Positions 1 through 9,526 of a DNA stretch of 64,000 nucleotides are shown here, piece by piece. The DNA lies in assembly GCA_002825465.1 (NCBI GenBank), contig PJER01000012.1:1-64000 (forward strand). The letters run 5' to 3'. Every line of letters begins with the position of its first letter. Position 1 is the stretch's first letter. The stretch is from Candidatus Thorarchaeota archaeon MP8T_1. Lineage in GTDB: Archaea > Asgardarchaeota > Thorarchaeia > Thorarchaeales > Thorarchaeaceae. The notes beneath the pieces were generated by a model. That model made no database searches, was not told the origin of the DNA, and saw only the letters and a list, made by a program, of their open reading frames with translations. The position numbers and the translations under genes were made by a program.

Positions 1-255
1 TTTCGAAGGTCTACTAAAATTCAAATCCAAGGTGTCAAGTTGATTTAATTTTGAGCATAGTTTAAATTCTCTCAAGATGACAATACTCTAGATCCACTTG
101 GACTTCCAGTCGTGGGGAAGTTGGATTACATTCGTAAATTGAGGATATTATTACCTTTGACAAGGTGATTTTCAATTGCAGACTACCCCAAAGTGTAAAG
201 AATCGTGGATTTAGAGCACCCAATAAAAGTGCTCTTATTTGAGGAGAAAACAATA
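1..255. other. intergenic region upstream of the protease gene
   Basis: No convincing gene is visible in this AT-rich stretch. It should carry the promoter of the following secreted protein. A purine-rich Shine-Dalgarno sequence (gaggag, about 241-246) lies at its end, nine bases before the ATG at 256, and decides that start over an in-frame GTG at 205. Confidence 0.5.
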
Positions 256-3200
256 ATGCTACAGAAAAAAAGAACTTACATCTTAGCTGTACTTTTACTT
301 GGTCTGTTCATTATTCAAGTGGCCAGTCCAGTAGGAGCTATATACATTCCTCCTGATGAGGACCCTCCAACTAAATACCGAGTGACAGGTACTGTTAGAG
401 ATGCTGAAACAAATGCATATGTGTCAGGTGCCACTGTAAAAGTGTATACTGGTTTGACGTATCGTGGACAAACTTCTACTTCTACTACAGGATACTTCAA
501 CATGTACATATATAGCACAGCTCCAATTTTCTTCTTCACAGTAAAAATAACACGGTTAAATTATGAACCAACGCAGGCAACTGAAGAGGTACTTGGAACA
601 ACTGCCTATTTTGGCACACTTTACATGACACCGATTCCACCACAAGATCCCCCAGAAAGTCCTGATATTATCAATGTTCAAACAACAGTTAACGGACTGG
701 ATGATGTGTCGATTTCTTGGGATGTAGTTTGGGATGGTGATGCCACAGCATATGAGACAAAACTTTGGTGGGGTGAAGATTCGGTATTCACGGGTGTAAC
801 ACCAATCATCCATACCAGTGGAGATACTCATCATACGGTTAATGATCTTCCAGTTGGGTATGTACCAAATGTATATTGGTATAAGATTGAAGCTTCGAAT
901 AGTAACAGTGCAGGTACAGCAATTGCTATACCAGTCGGGCCCTTCGAGGTTACATTGAAACACTTTCCAACCGATGATTCGTTTACTTACGCAGAAGTAC
1001 CTGGGAAAAACTATGATAGTGATGCGTATTGGTATAATAAATTAATTGTAGCCACAGGTGATCATGAATCACCAGGTCTTTTCAAGGGATGGCTCAAATT
1101 TAATATTGATAATCCAGAATTTATCACACAGGCAACTTTACGTGCTTACATCTATGGTCTTGAGCCAAATGGTCATGGTACTATAACTGCTTATGAAACA
1201 GGAACAAACTGGGAAGAAGAAACAATAACATACTCGAGTTCACAGAGCATATCGGTTGGAATGGCACTCTCAAGTGATTCAAGTGGATCCGCTGGTTCTT
1301 GGGATTCTTGGGATGTAACGTCATTAGCCCAGAGGTCAACGGTCATATCAATACTACTTGCACCTTCAGGAGGTAATCTATTAGGTGCTCACTACTATTC
1401 ACGAGAATACAGCACTGTTGCATTGCGACCATATCTAGAAATACAGTATTCAGATGGCCTTTCATTCTATGACGAATGTTCGGCTATTAGCACGTGGGGA
1501 AATACGGGACAATATTATTTATGTCCTTACTCGCCACTTTCACATGGAAAGGTCTCATATGATTACAATTTAGTTCAATCTGGTGATAGCTTTAGATTAA
1601 ATGATGATACTGGCTCTAGTGGAGATATTAGGGGTAGGGTGTACAACAAGGCATTAAGTCAACCTATTGCCCTCTCAGATCTCGAACGATTTGAGGTGGA
1701 TCTGTCATACATCTATCAATCCGATTTTAGACAAGGTAGTATCATTGTTTCGTTATATGATGACGTCCATAGTCAAGCTCCCAGTGACACGTTGACAAAG
1801 CCAATTGTTGTCGGTGAACTTTTTGTTGAAACTGAATATGGTAGTACGCCAGAGCTAGATGTGAATGCTTACTATGTTGATGAAGATTTGAATGAATTTA
1901 GTACTTGTCTTAAAAGTCACATATCCCAAAGTTGGTCTGATCGTCTAGCTTTCTGGTGCGATAATGATGGAGTTTGGGCTGATATCATTGGAGACACTTC
2001 TTCACCTATTCTTCTGAGATATTGGAACCAAGCCGAACCTAGACGAATGATAACACATGTTGTTATTCAAGGGTTGGGTATGGGTTCTAACATCCCTGTA
2101 CTCTCAATAGATCATCTCCAAGTAGTGACAAGAAATCCCCTAAGCTATCTAACAGATCTAAATCCCGCAATTGAGCATAGGTCTGGTCCTAACGATATTC
2201 CATTGGCAAAACCTGGTCCGACGAATGAGATTCAATTTTTCCCCAGTAACGGTGAGAGCTTGAAATTTGAATTTTACAGAACTGCAGCATTTTATGATAT
2301 CATCCTCGATCTCAGACCGATTGCTTTTGTGTCATCTCCCAATGAACCTCAGGTTAGAATCAAAGTAAATGGAGAAATTGTTGATGTTAATGGAGAATAT
2401 AGTTTGAATATGGGTCCGGTACAATCTACCCCGTTTGTCAACTACCTTCATACTTCTCGATGGACATCATTACAAATGGGATTTGTCACACTAGAGGTTA
2501 GTGTCACAGGTTGGGATAACGGACAAGGGATTGTCGCACTAAGAGGAATTTGGGTTCTAGCTGATGTTGGAGGTACAAGACTAGATACGTCTCTTGGACA
2601 GATATTTCCTGACTCAAACGAATTACTGTATTATGTTCCAATGGGTCATGATACTAATCTTGAGTTGGGCTGGGAAGGTGATGGTGGTATAGAAGTATCA
2701 GTTGACAATCATGTCATTTGCTGGACTGATCAACATACTATTGATTTGGACTTAGCTAGCTACCCTCGTGGATCTTATCGGGAGTTGAAACTTAGATATA
2801 CAGGGATACTTGAAGGCGTTGTAAATACAATGCATACCAGTCATTTTTGGATGAATATCGAAGTTGATTACATAGATTACACTGGTATTTATAGCGACTT
2901 TCCAAGTCATACTGGTTATTCTGATTTTGGAGACTACTTGTTTGATTTGTGGACTGATATCCAATATTACTACGCAGACTACACTCACGGACGAATACTC
3001 TTCACTATAGATAGTGTAATTCCATACAACGATAACACTCGAGGAACCTGGGGTGATCCAATAGATCCAACTGTTGATCCTTGCTATGGTCACTATACTG
3101 TGGACCTAGTTGATTTGGGTGAGCAATATTTTAGTCATAGAACTGAAAGGAACTATGTATGGGCTGTATATATTGCTAATCCATTTGTATATGATGAAAA

Positions 3201-3522
3201 TGATGATTTGTGTATTGCTGGTGGATACCTTTTCGATTCAGATGCAAAGCACGATCCTATATACGATATGCCTTATCCAAATAAACGAAATGCATGGACC
3301 GGAATAAGTGCACAATGGCATCATTACCCTGCTACATCCTTTCATGAGCTTGGACACCTTGCGCACATGATGGATGATGCGTGCAGTACACCCGGTTGTG
3401 TAATGGGTGGACCTGAGTTACCTCATGGTAATGAAAAACACTGTAATTATCATTGGTTCCAGAACTATCTTAGCAATCTAGCGATAGAATATCGCTGGTC
3501 ACATGATTGGTGGTTGTTGTAA
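256..3522 (+). CDS. secreted multidomain metzincin-like zinc metalloprotease
   Basis: A 1088-residue exported protein. Residues 1-30 form a signal peptide (basic start, hydrophobic core, then a PVGA-type end). It is followed by a carboxypeptidase-regulatory-like beta domain (about 38-125), a fibronectin type III-like domain (about 130-230) and a DNRLRE-type beta-sandwich (about 235-400), all typical of archaeal surface or secreted proteins. The C-terminal 200 residues carry a zincin signature: HELGH at 1030-1034, an Asp at the third-ligand position of the HExxHxxGxxH/D metzincin motif, and a following CVM that resembles the Met-turn. The family cleaves proteins outside the cell; the substrate cannot be told. 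The middle (about 420-850) is unrecognised beta-rich sequence with lectin-like composition. Start chosen at ATG 256 because of gaggag nine bases upstream and because the signal peptide begins there. A strong hairpin terminator follows. Confidence 0.75.
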   Translation: MLQKKRTYILAVLLLGLFIIQVASPVGAIYIPPDEDPPTKYRVTGTVRDAETNAYVSGATVKVYTGLTYRGQTSTSTTGYFNMYIYSTAPIFFFTVKITRLNYEPTQATEEVLGTTAYFGTLYMTPIPPQDPPESPDIINVQTTVNGLDDVSISWDVVWDGDATAYETKLWWGEDSVFTGVTPIIHTSGDTHHTVNDLPVGYVPNVYWYKIEASNSNSAGTAIAIPVGPFEVTLKHFPTDDSFTYAEVPGKNYDSDAYWYNKLIVATGDHESPGLFKGWLKFNIDNPEFITQATLRAYIYGLEPNGHGTITAYETGTNWEEETITYSSSQSISVGMALSSDSSGSAGSWDSWDVTSLAQRSTVISILLAPSGGNLLGAHYYSREYSTVALRPYLEIQYSDGLSFYDECSAISTWGNTGQYYLCPYSPLSHGKVSYDYNLVQSGDSFRLNDDTGSSGDIRGRVYNKALSQPIALSDLERFEVDLSYIYQSDFRQGSIIVSLYDDVHSQAPSDTLTKPIVVGELFVETEYGSTPELDVNAYYVDEDLNEFSTCLKSHISQSWSDRLAFWCDNDGVWADIIGDTSSPILLRYWNQAEPRRMITHVVIQGLGMGSNIPVLSIDHLQVVTRNPLSYLTDLNPAIEHRSGPNDIPLAKPGPTNEIQFFPSNGESLKFEFYRTAAFYDIILDLRPIAFVSSPNEPQVRIKVNGEIVDVNGEYSLNMGPVQSTPFVNYLHTSRWTSLQMGFVTLEVSVTGWDNGQGIVALRGIWVLADVGGTRLDTSLGQIFPDSNELLYYVPMGHDTNLELGWEGDGGIEVSVDNHVICWTDQHTIDLDLASYPRGSYRELKLRYTGILEGVVNTMHTSHFWMNIEVDYIDYTGIYSDFPSHTGYSDFGDYLFDLWTDIQYYYADYTHGRILFTIDSVIPYNDNTRGTWGDPIDPTVDPCYGHYTVDLVDLGEQYFSHRTERNYVWAVYIANPFVYDENDDLCIAGGYLFDSDAKHDPIYDMPYPNKRNAWTGISAQWHHYPATSFHELGHLAHMMDDACSTPGCVMGGPELPHGNEKHCNYHWFQNYLSNLAIEYRWSHDWWLL

Positions 3523-3533
3523 ACTAAGTATTG

Positions 3534-3569
3534 ACGAGGATCTTTGAAATAGATCCTCGTTTTTATTCT
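3534..3569 (+). terminator. hairpin plus T-run terminator after the protease gene
   Basis: A perfect 10-bp stem (acgaggatct / agatcctcgt, 3534-3543 and 3551-3560) with a 7-base loop runs directly into a T-rich tail. It sits 12 bases after the protease stop codon. It looks like a bacterial-style intrinsic terminator. Confidence 0.7.
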
Positions 3570-3745
3570 TTTAATACTCTACTTCCTATATCCCTCATGA
3601 GTATTGAACTTCTGAGTATCTAAGGTTTCTCTGATATACTGTACATACTGCCACTGTTTTTCCAATATATCTACAAAACATTCTATGTCAACAATTGTCA
3701 AAGGTTAAATATTGCTCAATTCCTGAATATGCATAGTGGTAGCAT

Positions 3746-3958
3746 ATGGCTGATATTACGAGTCCTGGTCCATCTCATAGATCAAGAGGGCTTTATCGTT
3801 CACGTAAGAATCGTTGGATATTTGGCTTATGTGGTGGGATTTCAGAATATTATGGTGTAGATTCTGCCCTTGTTCGATTGCTTATGTTCCTGTTTACATT
3901 GACTATAATTGGCATTCTAGGATATATCATCGTTGCACTCATTATACCTGAAGAATAA
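3746..3958 (+). CDS. PspC-domain small membrane protein
   Basis: A 70-residue protein matching the PspC domain in whole: a basic stretch followed by the GLCGGISEYYGVD core and a single hydrophobic helix (about 45-66) with a short acidic end. PspC domains in bacteria work in envelope-stress (phage shock) responses as membrane partners. In archaea they occur alone or fused, and their role is not established. The gene stands alone, with about 190 bases of noncoding sequence before it. Function beyond the domain name is inference. Confidence 0.8.
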   Translation: MADITSPGPSHRSRGLYRSRKNRWIFGLCGGISEYYGVDSALVRLLMFLFTLTIIGILGYIIVALIIPEE

Positions 3959-4119
3959 ATTCTGTATCTTCGAACAGAACCTCAGTGTATGTGAAGTCGT
4001 ATGAAACAATCAAAATGTTGAATCATTATTTACATTCATATCTTGAATTCTTTGCATCTTTACGCTGACCTATAAGACTGAAGAGTAATTTCTTGTAGAT
4101 ACAAATAGGTGACTTTGCG

Positions 4120-5298
4120 ATGGATGATAAAGAGCGACACCCATCAACACTCTGTGTTCAGGGCAGACATACTCAGACTTCTGGACCTGCAGTTGTCCCA
4201 ATAGTGCAGACTTCAACATTTGTTTTCGAGAATCAGCAAGCTATGTTTGATTCAGTGCAGGGTAAATCTAGTGGTCACGTTTACACTCGATGGAGTAATC
4301 CAACAACAAAAAGCGTTGAAGAAAAAATCAGTGCTCTTGAAGGGACTGAGGACACTCATGTACTTGCTTCTGGAATGGCTGCAATATCTTCTGCAATACT
4401 TGGGATTGTGAAGAGTGGTGAACGAATTCTCTCTAGTGATTCAATATACGGAGGTACTGTTCATCTCTTCAATAAGATTCTCCAACAATTTGGTATTTAC
4501 ATAGATTACGTCGATACTGATGAGTTAGTAGATCGATTGACTGATTCGGGTGATAGATACCGACTCTGCTTCTTTGAGACTCCTACGAATCCGACATTAA
4601 AGATTGTTGATATCAAGAAGGTCGCTGAGGCTGCGCAGACAACTGGGACTATCAGTATGATTGACAGTACATTTGGTTCTCCAATTAACCAGAGGCCTCA
4701 CAAGCTGGGAATTGACCTCGTGATGCATAGTGCTACAAAATACCTCGGTGGCCATAGTGACATCATTGCTGGAACGATATCAGGCTCTAATTCTCTAATG
4801 TCTAATGTGCGAGGTGCCGCTAAACTCTTGGGTGGTACAATGGATCCCTTTGCATCCTTCCTGCTTGACCGTGGGATAAAGACTCTGAGTGTGAGAATGG
4901 AGCGTCATAATTTCAATGCAAAATACCTAGCTGAGAAACTTGCGAAAGACCCTCGTATCAGGAAGGTACACTATCCAGGTCTCTCCAGCCATCCTCATCA
5001 TGATGTAGCCCGAAGACAGATGACCGGGTTCGGTGGAATGCTTTCAATTGAATTGGAATCTGATTTAGCTGGCACAAGCAAATTCGTTGATTCTCTGAAT
5101 GTTTTTCTCAATGCGGTCTCTTTAGGTGGTGTTGAGAGTTTAGCCAGTATTCCTGCATTAACAACTCATTACGGTGTGAATGAAAAGGCTCTACAAGAGA
5201 TGGACATCTCTGAGTCAACGGTACGATTATCAGTTGGAATTGAAGATCCATCCGATCTATTACTGGATTTGCAAACAGCTATGGATCTATCTCTTTAG
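4120..5298 (+). CDS. Cys/Met metabolism PLP-dependent enzyme (cystathionine gamma-synthase/gamma-lyase family)
   Basis: 392 residues, the usual length for this fold type I family. Visible hallmarks are YTRWSNPT (55-62, the Tyr and Arg that contact the PLP phosphate of the neighbouring subunit), SIYGGT (108-113), the cofactor-ring Asp at 182, and the PLP lysine K207 in the motif SATKYLGG. Members catalyse transsulfuration, O-acyl-homoserine sulfhydrylation, or gamma-elimination of methionine or cystathionine. The sequence alone does not settle which. No neighbouring methionine genes help. The gene ends seven bases before the end of a convergent gene, so the two probably share a termination region. 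Confidence 0.88.
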   Translation: MDDKERHPSTLCVQGRHTQTSGPAVVPIVQTSTFVFENQQAMFDSVQGKSSGHVYTRWSNPTTKSVEEKISALEGTEDTHVLASGMAAISSAILGIVKSGERILSSDSIYGGTVHLFNKILQQFGIYIDYVDTDELVDRLTDSGDRYRLCFFETPTNPTLKIVDIKKVAEAAQTTGTISMIDSTFGSPINQRPHKLGIDLVMHSATKYLGGHSDIIAGTISGSNSLMSNVRGAAKLLGGTMDPFASFLLDRGIKTLSVRMERHNFNAKYLAEKLAKDPRIRKVHYPGLSSHPHHDVARRQMTGFGGMLSIELESDLAGTSKFVDSLNVFLNAVSLGGVESLASIPALTTHYGVNEKALQEMDISESTVRLSVGIEDPSDLLLDLQTAMDLSL

Positions 5299-5305
5299 TT
5301 GTAAT

Positions 5306-6190
5306 CTATTCTGAAGAAGGTCCCACTGCCAATCGTTGTTTATACTTCGATTGGTTCTTCTGAAATGATTTCACATAGAACACATAGATAGCTGAAATGG
5401 GTCCTAGAGCAAGAATAGGTGCAGCTACTACCGCTGCAACAGGTACGAGGAAAATAAGAAGAGAAAATCCCTCTTCTGGTGGATGTTCAGAAAGGTATTG
5501 GAACCAATCAATAGTTTGCAATATTGTGAAGATATAAGCAATCAATGTCGAGATCCCCGCAAATCCCTTTATCAATTTCTTATACCAATTACCAACTCCT
5601 TCTCGTTCAGAAATCTTACCTGGCTTTTGTTCAGACTCTCTTACAAGTCCCGCATCTTGCAAAGTCCAAATTGGAACAAAGAGAATCATAAGGAAACCAG
5701 CCATCAAGAGGAGAATGAATAGAAGTGCTAATCCAACTGCAATTGTTTGAGCCTGCACATTGATATCAGTACCTGTGAAGGTTTCTACCGTTAAGATTGT
5801 ATTAACTACACCATCTATTTTGGTGATTGAATATGAAATGCCAAGAGCAGTAAAGGCTGGGAGTAATAGTTTTTTGATTTGACCTCCCATTGAACTATCT
5901 GGAATAATTTCCTGTGAGTAATATATAGAATTCCTTCCTATGAATGTTCGATGTATTTTTACAAAGAAACTCGCAAGCTTTGGAGCGATGAAATACAGCA
6001 AGAGACCAAGTACTATCGAGACCACGTATAGCCAGATAAAGTCAAACAAGATGTCTCCAGGAAAGATCTTGTATACTCCCAGCTCGCTATCAAAAGGAAA
6101 CGCTCCTTGATACGTAAGAAATACTGTGATAATTATCGTAGTAATTACGAATAGCTGAATAAGAATGACTGGCTTCAAAGATTTATCCAT
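5306..6190 (-). CDS. multi-spanning membrane protein of unknown function
   Basis: 294 residues with about six hydrophobic segments (roughly 9-28, 48-68, 108-125, 152-175, 208-226 and 245-272). Charged loops and a basic C-terminus with KSFQKNQSKYKQR fit a cytoplasmic tail. I recognise no family motif and no catalytic residues. It lies tail to tail with the PLP enzyme gene. The start at ATG 6190 is preceded by caggtgaa (Shine-Dalgarno-like), which supports it. Confidence 0.65.
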   Translation of the reverse strand: MDKSLKPVILIQLFVITTIIITVFLTYQGAFPFDSELGVYKIFPGDILFDFIWLYVVSIVLGLLLYFIAPKLASFFVKIHRTFIGRNSIYYSQEIIPDSSMGGQIKKLLLPAFTALGISYSITKIDGVVNTILTVETFTGTDINVQAQTIAVGLALLFILLLMAGFLMILFVPIWTLQDAGLVRESEQKPGKISEREGVGNWYKKLIKGFAGISTLIAYIFTILQTIDWFQYLSEHPPEEGFSLLIFLVPVAAVVAAPILALGPISAIYVFYVKSFQKNQSKYKQRLAVGPSSE

Positions 6191-6291
6191 ATATTTTCAC
6201 CTGACTCTACCTTACTAGTTTCAATAGACGCGTTCGAAATTTATTATCTTCTTGTATAAACACGATTTATGTAATCATGCTAGAATCGCAT

Positions 6292-6735
6292 CTATAGTTC
6301 TGCAAAACAGTTCTGACACTTCATAATTCCTTGTTCATTCTTTGCCCCACAGTAAGGACAAATTACAAGATATCTAGTTTCCACCTCTTTTCGAGGTGTA
6401 ATTGGTGTGCTTCCATGAGTCATTACTGACGATGGCTGTGACTGTGGCTGAGGTTGCGGATGTGTTGTATATGTAGTCGGAGTTGGTATTGCTCGAGCTG
6501 CCATCATTTCTCTTCGATGAGTCGGATAGGATGTAGTAGTTCGAGCTTGAGCTTGAGCCCTTTTCTTTGAAGCGTTAACCCCAATGACAATCCCGAAGAA
6601 AATCATCCCCGTCATGACTATCGCGGCATTATCTGTTTGCATTGCAGGTTCGTCACTACCAAATATCAGGGCTATTATTGGAAATGCAATAAGGAGAAAT
6701 CCAATGAGTTCCCCACAGTTTGGATTATTCGACAT
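6292..6735 (-). CDS. membrane protein with C-terminal zinc ribbon
   Basis: 147 residues. Two hydrophobic segments (about 9-26 and 37-54) are followed by a proline/glutamine/threonine-rich linker (about 60-115, with repeated PQ and TT) and a zinc ribbon, CPYCGAKN...CQNC, at about 125-143. Such small membrane plus zinc-ribbon proteins are common in archaea and have no assigned function. It is transcribed away from 6945, whose product also combines a zinc ribbon with membrane helices, so the two could be functionally related. Confidence 0.6.
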   Translation of the reverse strand: MSNNPNCGELIGFLLIAFPIIALIFGSDEPAMQTDNAAIVMTGMIFFGIVIGVNASKKRAQAQARTTTSYPTHRREMMAARAIPTPTTYTTHPQPQPQSQPSSVMTHGSTPITPRKEVETRYLVICPYCGAKNEQGIMKCQNCFAEL

Positions 6736-6944
6736 TTTGTTCTTGCCTTCAAATTGTGTTTTGCGTTTGTTTTGGCATGAAATTCATGCTCGGTTGATTC
6801 AGATAATTAATAGTCTCTCACAAATGAGATTCAAAAGTTCCGACTACTCTTTGGGTTAAAAACTTATCAAGTATTAATATCTCTGAAAAAATTAGAATTT
6901 TTACACAACTATATTTAGGAGCTTCAAGATATCTAGGAATAACG

Positions 6945-7484
6945 ATGACATACTATCCTAATTCACTAAATTGTACATATTGCGGGACTCCTCTCACAAG
7001 TAATGAGACCGAGTATATCCAGAGAGGTGTAGCTGTGAGATGCAGAGGATGTGGGTCTATTTTGACAAGTCAGAGTTTTGAAGATACTCATGTTGACTTG
7101 ACCGATCATACATTAACTACTCAACAACCAGTGCAAAAGCCCTATCGGCCATCTCCGAAAAAAAGTTCTGGTACGTTGATATTCTTCATCGGATTTGTTT
7201 CCCTTAGTCTAGGATTGTATGCTTTGTTTTTCCCGATACCCTTCTTTAGTTCAACATACTATGGCGAGATATTGGGAGCTATTGCCACGATAATCGGACT
7301 TTACAATCTTATGAAAGAATCTACTGATCCCTCCGGCATTAGTATAATGATTATTGGACTTGCAGTATGGCTAATAGCTTGGATGAGTTGGATTATCTAT
7401 ATTCCAATTCTATCTGATTTCTATTATGGAGAAGCAGTAGGATTGCTTCTGATTATTTACGGATATTTCAGATCAAAAAGATAG
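6945..7484 (+). CDS. zinc-ribbon membrane protein
   Basis: 179 residues. The N-terminal zinc ribbon uses CTYCGTPL (about 10-17) and CRGCGS (about 33-38). A polar linker follows, then three or four hydrophobic segments (about 75-93, 98-120, 130-150, 158-175). No enzymatic motif is visible. The zinc ribbon is at the opposite end from that of the divergent neighbour. A possible Shine-Dalgarno (taggag) lies well upstream of the ATG at 6945, so start selection is reasonable but not decisive. Confidence 0.6.
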   Translation: MTYYPNSLNCTYCGTPLTSNETEYIQRGVAVRCRGCGSILTSQSFEDTHVDLTDHTLTTQQPVQKPYRPSPKKSSGTLIFFIGFVSLSLGLYALFFPIPFFSSTYYGEILGAIATIIGLYNLMKESTDPSGISIMIIGLAVWLIAWMSWIIYIPILSDFYYGEAVGLLLIIYGYFRSKR

Positions 7485-7535
7485 TCCATGTTTGATTCGT
7501 TACAGTCATTAGTCGTTCTCAATTCCTAATTACCC

Positions 7536-8168
7536 ATGGCAAATATCTTCACAACAAAAGTTCTGAATCAATTCAAGAAACAGGTTCCAGAACTCAAGAA
7601 ACCCTTGGAATTAGTGAAGTTGACTCTTGAACCTACATTAATGCCTCCCTTTGAGATGATAGTACGTTCAATAATATACCAACAATTATCCGGTAAAGCA
7701 GCAAAGACGATACATGACAGATTCCTCCAACTTGTTGGAAGACTCACTCCAGCTTCTGTTTTGAAGACATCACAGGAAGAATTGAAGAGTGTAGGTCTCT
7801 CTCGGCAAAAAGCATCATATCTTCATAATGTCGCAGAATCGTTTCAACGAGGGGGTTTTCTATGGAAATATCGAACTATCAACTCACTATCCGAATTGTC
7901 CTCCGATGATATAGTAAAACTCTTTGTCCAGATTAAAGGCGTTGGCGAGTGGACTGTGGAGATGTATCTTATTTTTGCAATGGGCCGTCTGGATATTCTC
8001 TCCGAAAAGGACCTTGGGGTGAGGAAAGGAATACAGAAACTCTATGGACTTCCTGATGTTCCTCCACCAAAACAGGTAATTGAATTGGCAAAAAACTGGA
8101 AGCCTTTGGAGACCGTAGGAACATTTCTCGCTTGGCGAATTCTTGAGGAAGATTTTGTCTTCCCATAG
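7536..8168 (+). CDS. DNA-3-methyladenine glycosylase (AlkA-like, HhH-GPD)
   Basis: 210 residues, the size of a compact AlkA/Mag-type glycosylase without the N-terminal TBP-like domain of E. coli AlkA. The protein has the IIYQQLSGKAA helix typical of the family (46-56), a helix-hairpin-helix KGVGEWT (134-140) that binds the DNA backbone, and a downstream aspartate, D159 in SEKDLGVRK, at the catalytic position. It excises alkylated purines, starting base excision repair. It is followed at once by a 40-bp near-palindrome, which may belong to the next transcription unit. Confidence 0.87.
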   Translation: MANIFTTKVLNQFKKQVPELKKPLELVKLTLEPTLMPPFEMIVRSIIYQQLSGKAAKTIHDRFLQLVGRLTPASVLKTSQEELKSVGLSRQKASYLHNVAESFQRGGFLWKYRTINSLSELSSDDIVKLFVQIKGVGEWTVEMYLIFAMGRLDILSEKDLGVRKGIQKLYGLPDVPPPKQVIELAKNWKPLETVGTFLAWRILEEDFVFP

Positions 8169-8208
8169 CTATTCTATATCTATAGAATATTCTATAATCA
8201 TAGAATAG
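8169..8208. repeat. 40-bp near-perfect AT-rich palindrome
   Basis: The sequence reads almost identically on both strands: nine-base arms ctattctat / atagaatag enclose a further inverted core, tatagaatattctata. It is in effect four alternating copies of a CTATTCTATA-like half site. It starts one base after the alkA-like stop codon and lies about 75 bases before the start of the next gene. There is no T-run. It could be an operator for a dimeric regulator, or an RNA hairpin that ends or protects the upstream transcript. Confidence 0.6.
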
Positions 8209-8282
8209 TTAATAAATCTTCGAACTAAATATCCACAGTATCTTGATGATTGCAATCAATCATCATCGTGGAGGAAAATGGC

Positions 8283-8834
8283 GTGGATATAATGAAATTT
8301 TATAAAAACTTCAAAAGGCCAATTTATGTTGGCGTTGCGATTTTTGCTACCGAATTTGCTTTGGGCTGGCTGAGTTTCATTCTGGTTATAATTCCAATGA
8401 TATTCGTGTTAGCCCTTATTGTTGGATATTTTGTAGATACCATTGAAGATAGTATTGTGGTTTATTCCATTGTTCTAATTATTGGAAATCTCTTAGGTGG
8501 ACTAATACTGGCAATTGTTCTATTTCCTTCGTGGTTAGGCCCAGGAAGAATAGACCTTGGTGTTCTTGGAGTATTATTCTTTATTGCACCATTTATGGCC
8601 ATGAGTGGAGCATCCACAATGCTTAATGGATTTGCACTTACCGAATTTACTCTGATAATATTCCTGATTGCCCCAGTCCTGTATTTCTTTTCATTTGGGT
8701 TTGCTGCTGTTGGATCTAGAATTGGTAATCGACTGAGGAATGAAGAATTGGAAAATGCAGAAGAAACAGTGAAAGATATTTCTACTTTGACCAAAGAAGA
8801 AGAATCTATTTTTAGTATCGATTCGACTAATTGA
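8283..8834 (+). CDS. membrane protein, first of a tandem paralogue pair
   Basis: 183 residues with about five hydrophobic segments and an acidic cytoplasmic tail. It is clearly related to the next gene: both begin with a hydrophobic helix carrying a F/W-S-W/F pattern, contain a GG(L/I)(I/L)(L/I)G segment, and end with FAFxPVGxxIGxxxR followed by a charged tail. No known family is recognised. The GTG start at 8283 is chosen because ggagg lies eight bases before it, the same spacing and start codon used by the paralogue. Upstream TTG 8250 and downstream ATG 8292 are less well placed. Confidence 0.6.
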   Translation: MDIMKFYKNFKRPIYVGVAIFATEFALGWLSFILVIIPMIFVLALIVGYFVDTIEDSIVVYSIVLIIGNLLGGLILAIVLFPSWLGPGRIDLGVLGVLFFIAPFMAMSGASTMLNGFALTEFTLIIFLIAPVLYFFSFGFAAVGSRIGNRLRNEELENAEETVKDISTLTKEEESIFSIDSTN

Positions 8835-8906
8835 TAAGATAATTTATTGATATTATTCTCTCGAAAAGATTGCACAATCATTGTGTAATCTCCCGGAGGT
8901 CAAAGC

Positions 8907-9488
8907 GTGGTTAAGATTGATCTTATTCTTTCAATTATCATAGGTCTTGTAATCTTTGTCTCAGACCTGGCCTTCAGCTGGTTGACAATCCTGTGTGGGA
9001 GAATCCCAGTCATTTTTGTCATCGCAGTCATAATCGGTATTGTGGCCGGATCTCATGGTGATGCTGTCATTGCAACGATGATTACATGGATTGGTGGCAT
9101 ATTGATTGGAATGTTACTGGCTCCAATCATCTTTGTGGATATATTGAATCCCGACCAAGATTTCCTTGTTTTGTTCATCTTTGTCCTTCTATTTTCTGTA
9201 AGAGGTTTCTATAACTTTGAAACTCTGGATACTCTTCTTGAATTAATTGTAATTGGATTTTTACAACTCATAGTTGCGTTAATTATAACGCCTATTCTGT
9301 ATCTAATTTCATTTGCATTTGCACCGGTCGGTGTTTTAATTGGTAAACTCATTCGAAAGGGATTTTCGGGTAAATCCACAGAACAACAACCAATACCAGA
9401 ACAACCTCATATAATAGCATCAAGACCTGTTGAAGATGATGATCCTTTTGATGATAATGAAGAGCAAGCGGATGATTCGGCGTTCTAG
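8907..9488 (+). CDS. membrane protein, second of a tandem paralogue pair
   Basis: 193 residues, four to five hydrophobic segments, then a strongly acidic C-terminal tail (about 160-193, rich in Asp and Glu). The GTG start has ggaggt eight bases before it. Similarity to the preceding product extends over the whole membrane part, so the pair probably arose by tandem duplication. They are 72 bases apart and likely co-transcribed. No enzymatic or transport motif is recognised. Confidence 0.6.
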   Translation: MVKIDLILSIIIGLVIFVSDLAFSWLTILCGRIPVIFVIAVIIGIVAGSHGDAVIATMITWIGGILIGMLLAPIIFVDILNPDQDFLVLFIFVLLFSVRGFYNFETLDTLLELIVIGFLQLIVALIITPILYLISFAFAPVGVLIGKLIRKGFSGKSTEQQPIPEQPHIIASRPVEDDDPFDDNEEQADDSAF

Positions 9489-9526
9489 AGAATCAGCGCC
9501 TTACCAAATAGTACAATGTCTTGCTA

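Noticed and set aside
556..963. A 135-codon minus-strand frame inside the protease gene
   Set aside because: It is antisense to a well-supported secreted protein, has no ribosome site and its translation is rich in rare Trp/Ile/Cys runs without domain character.
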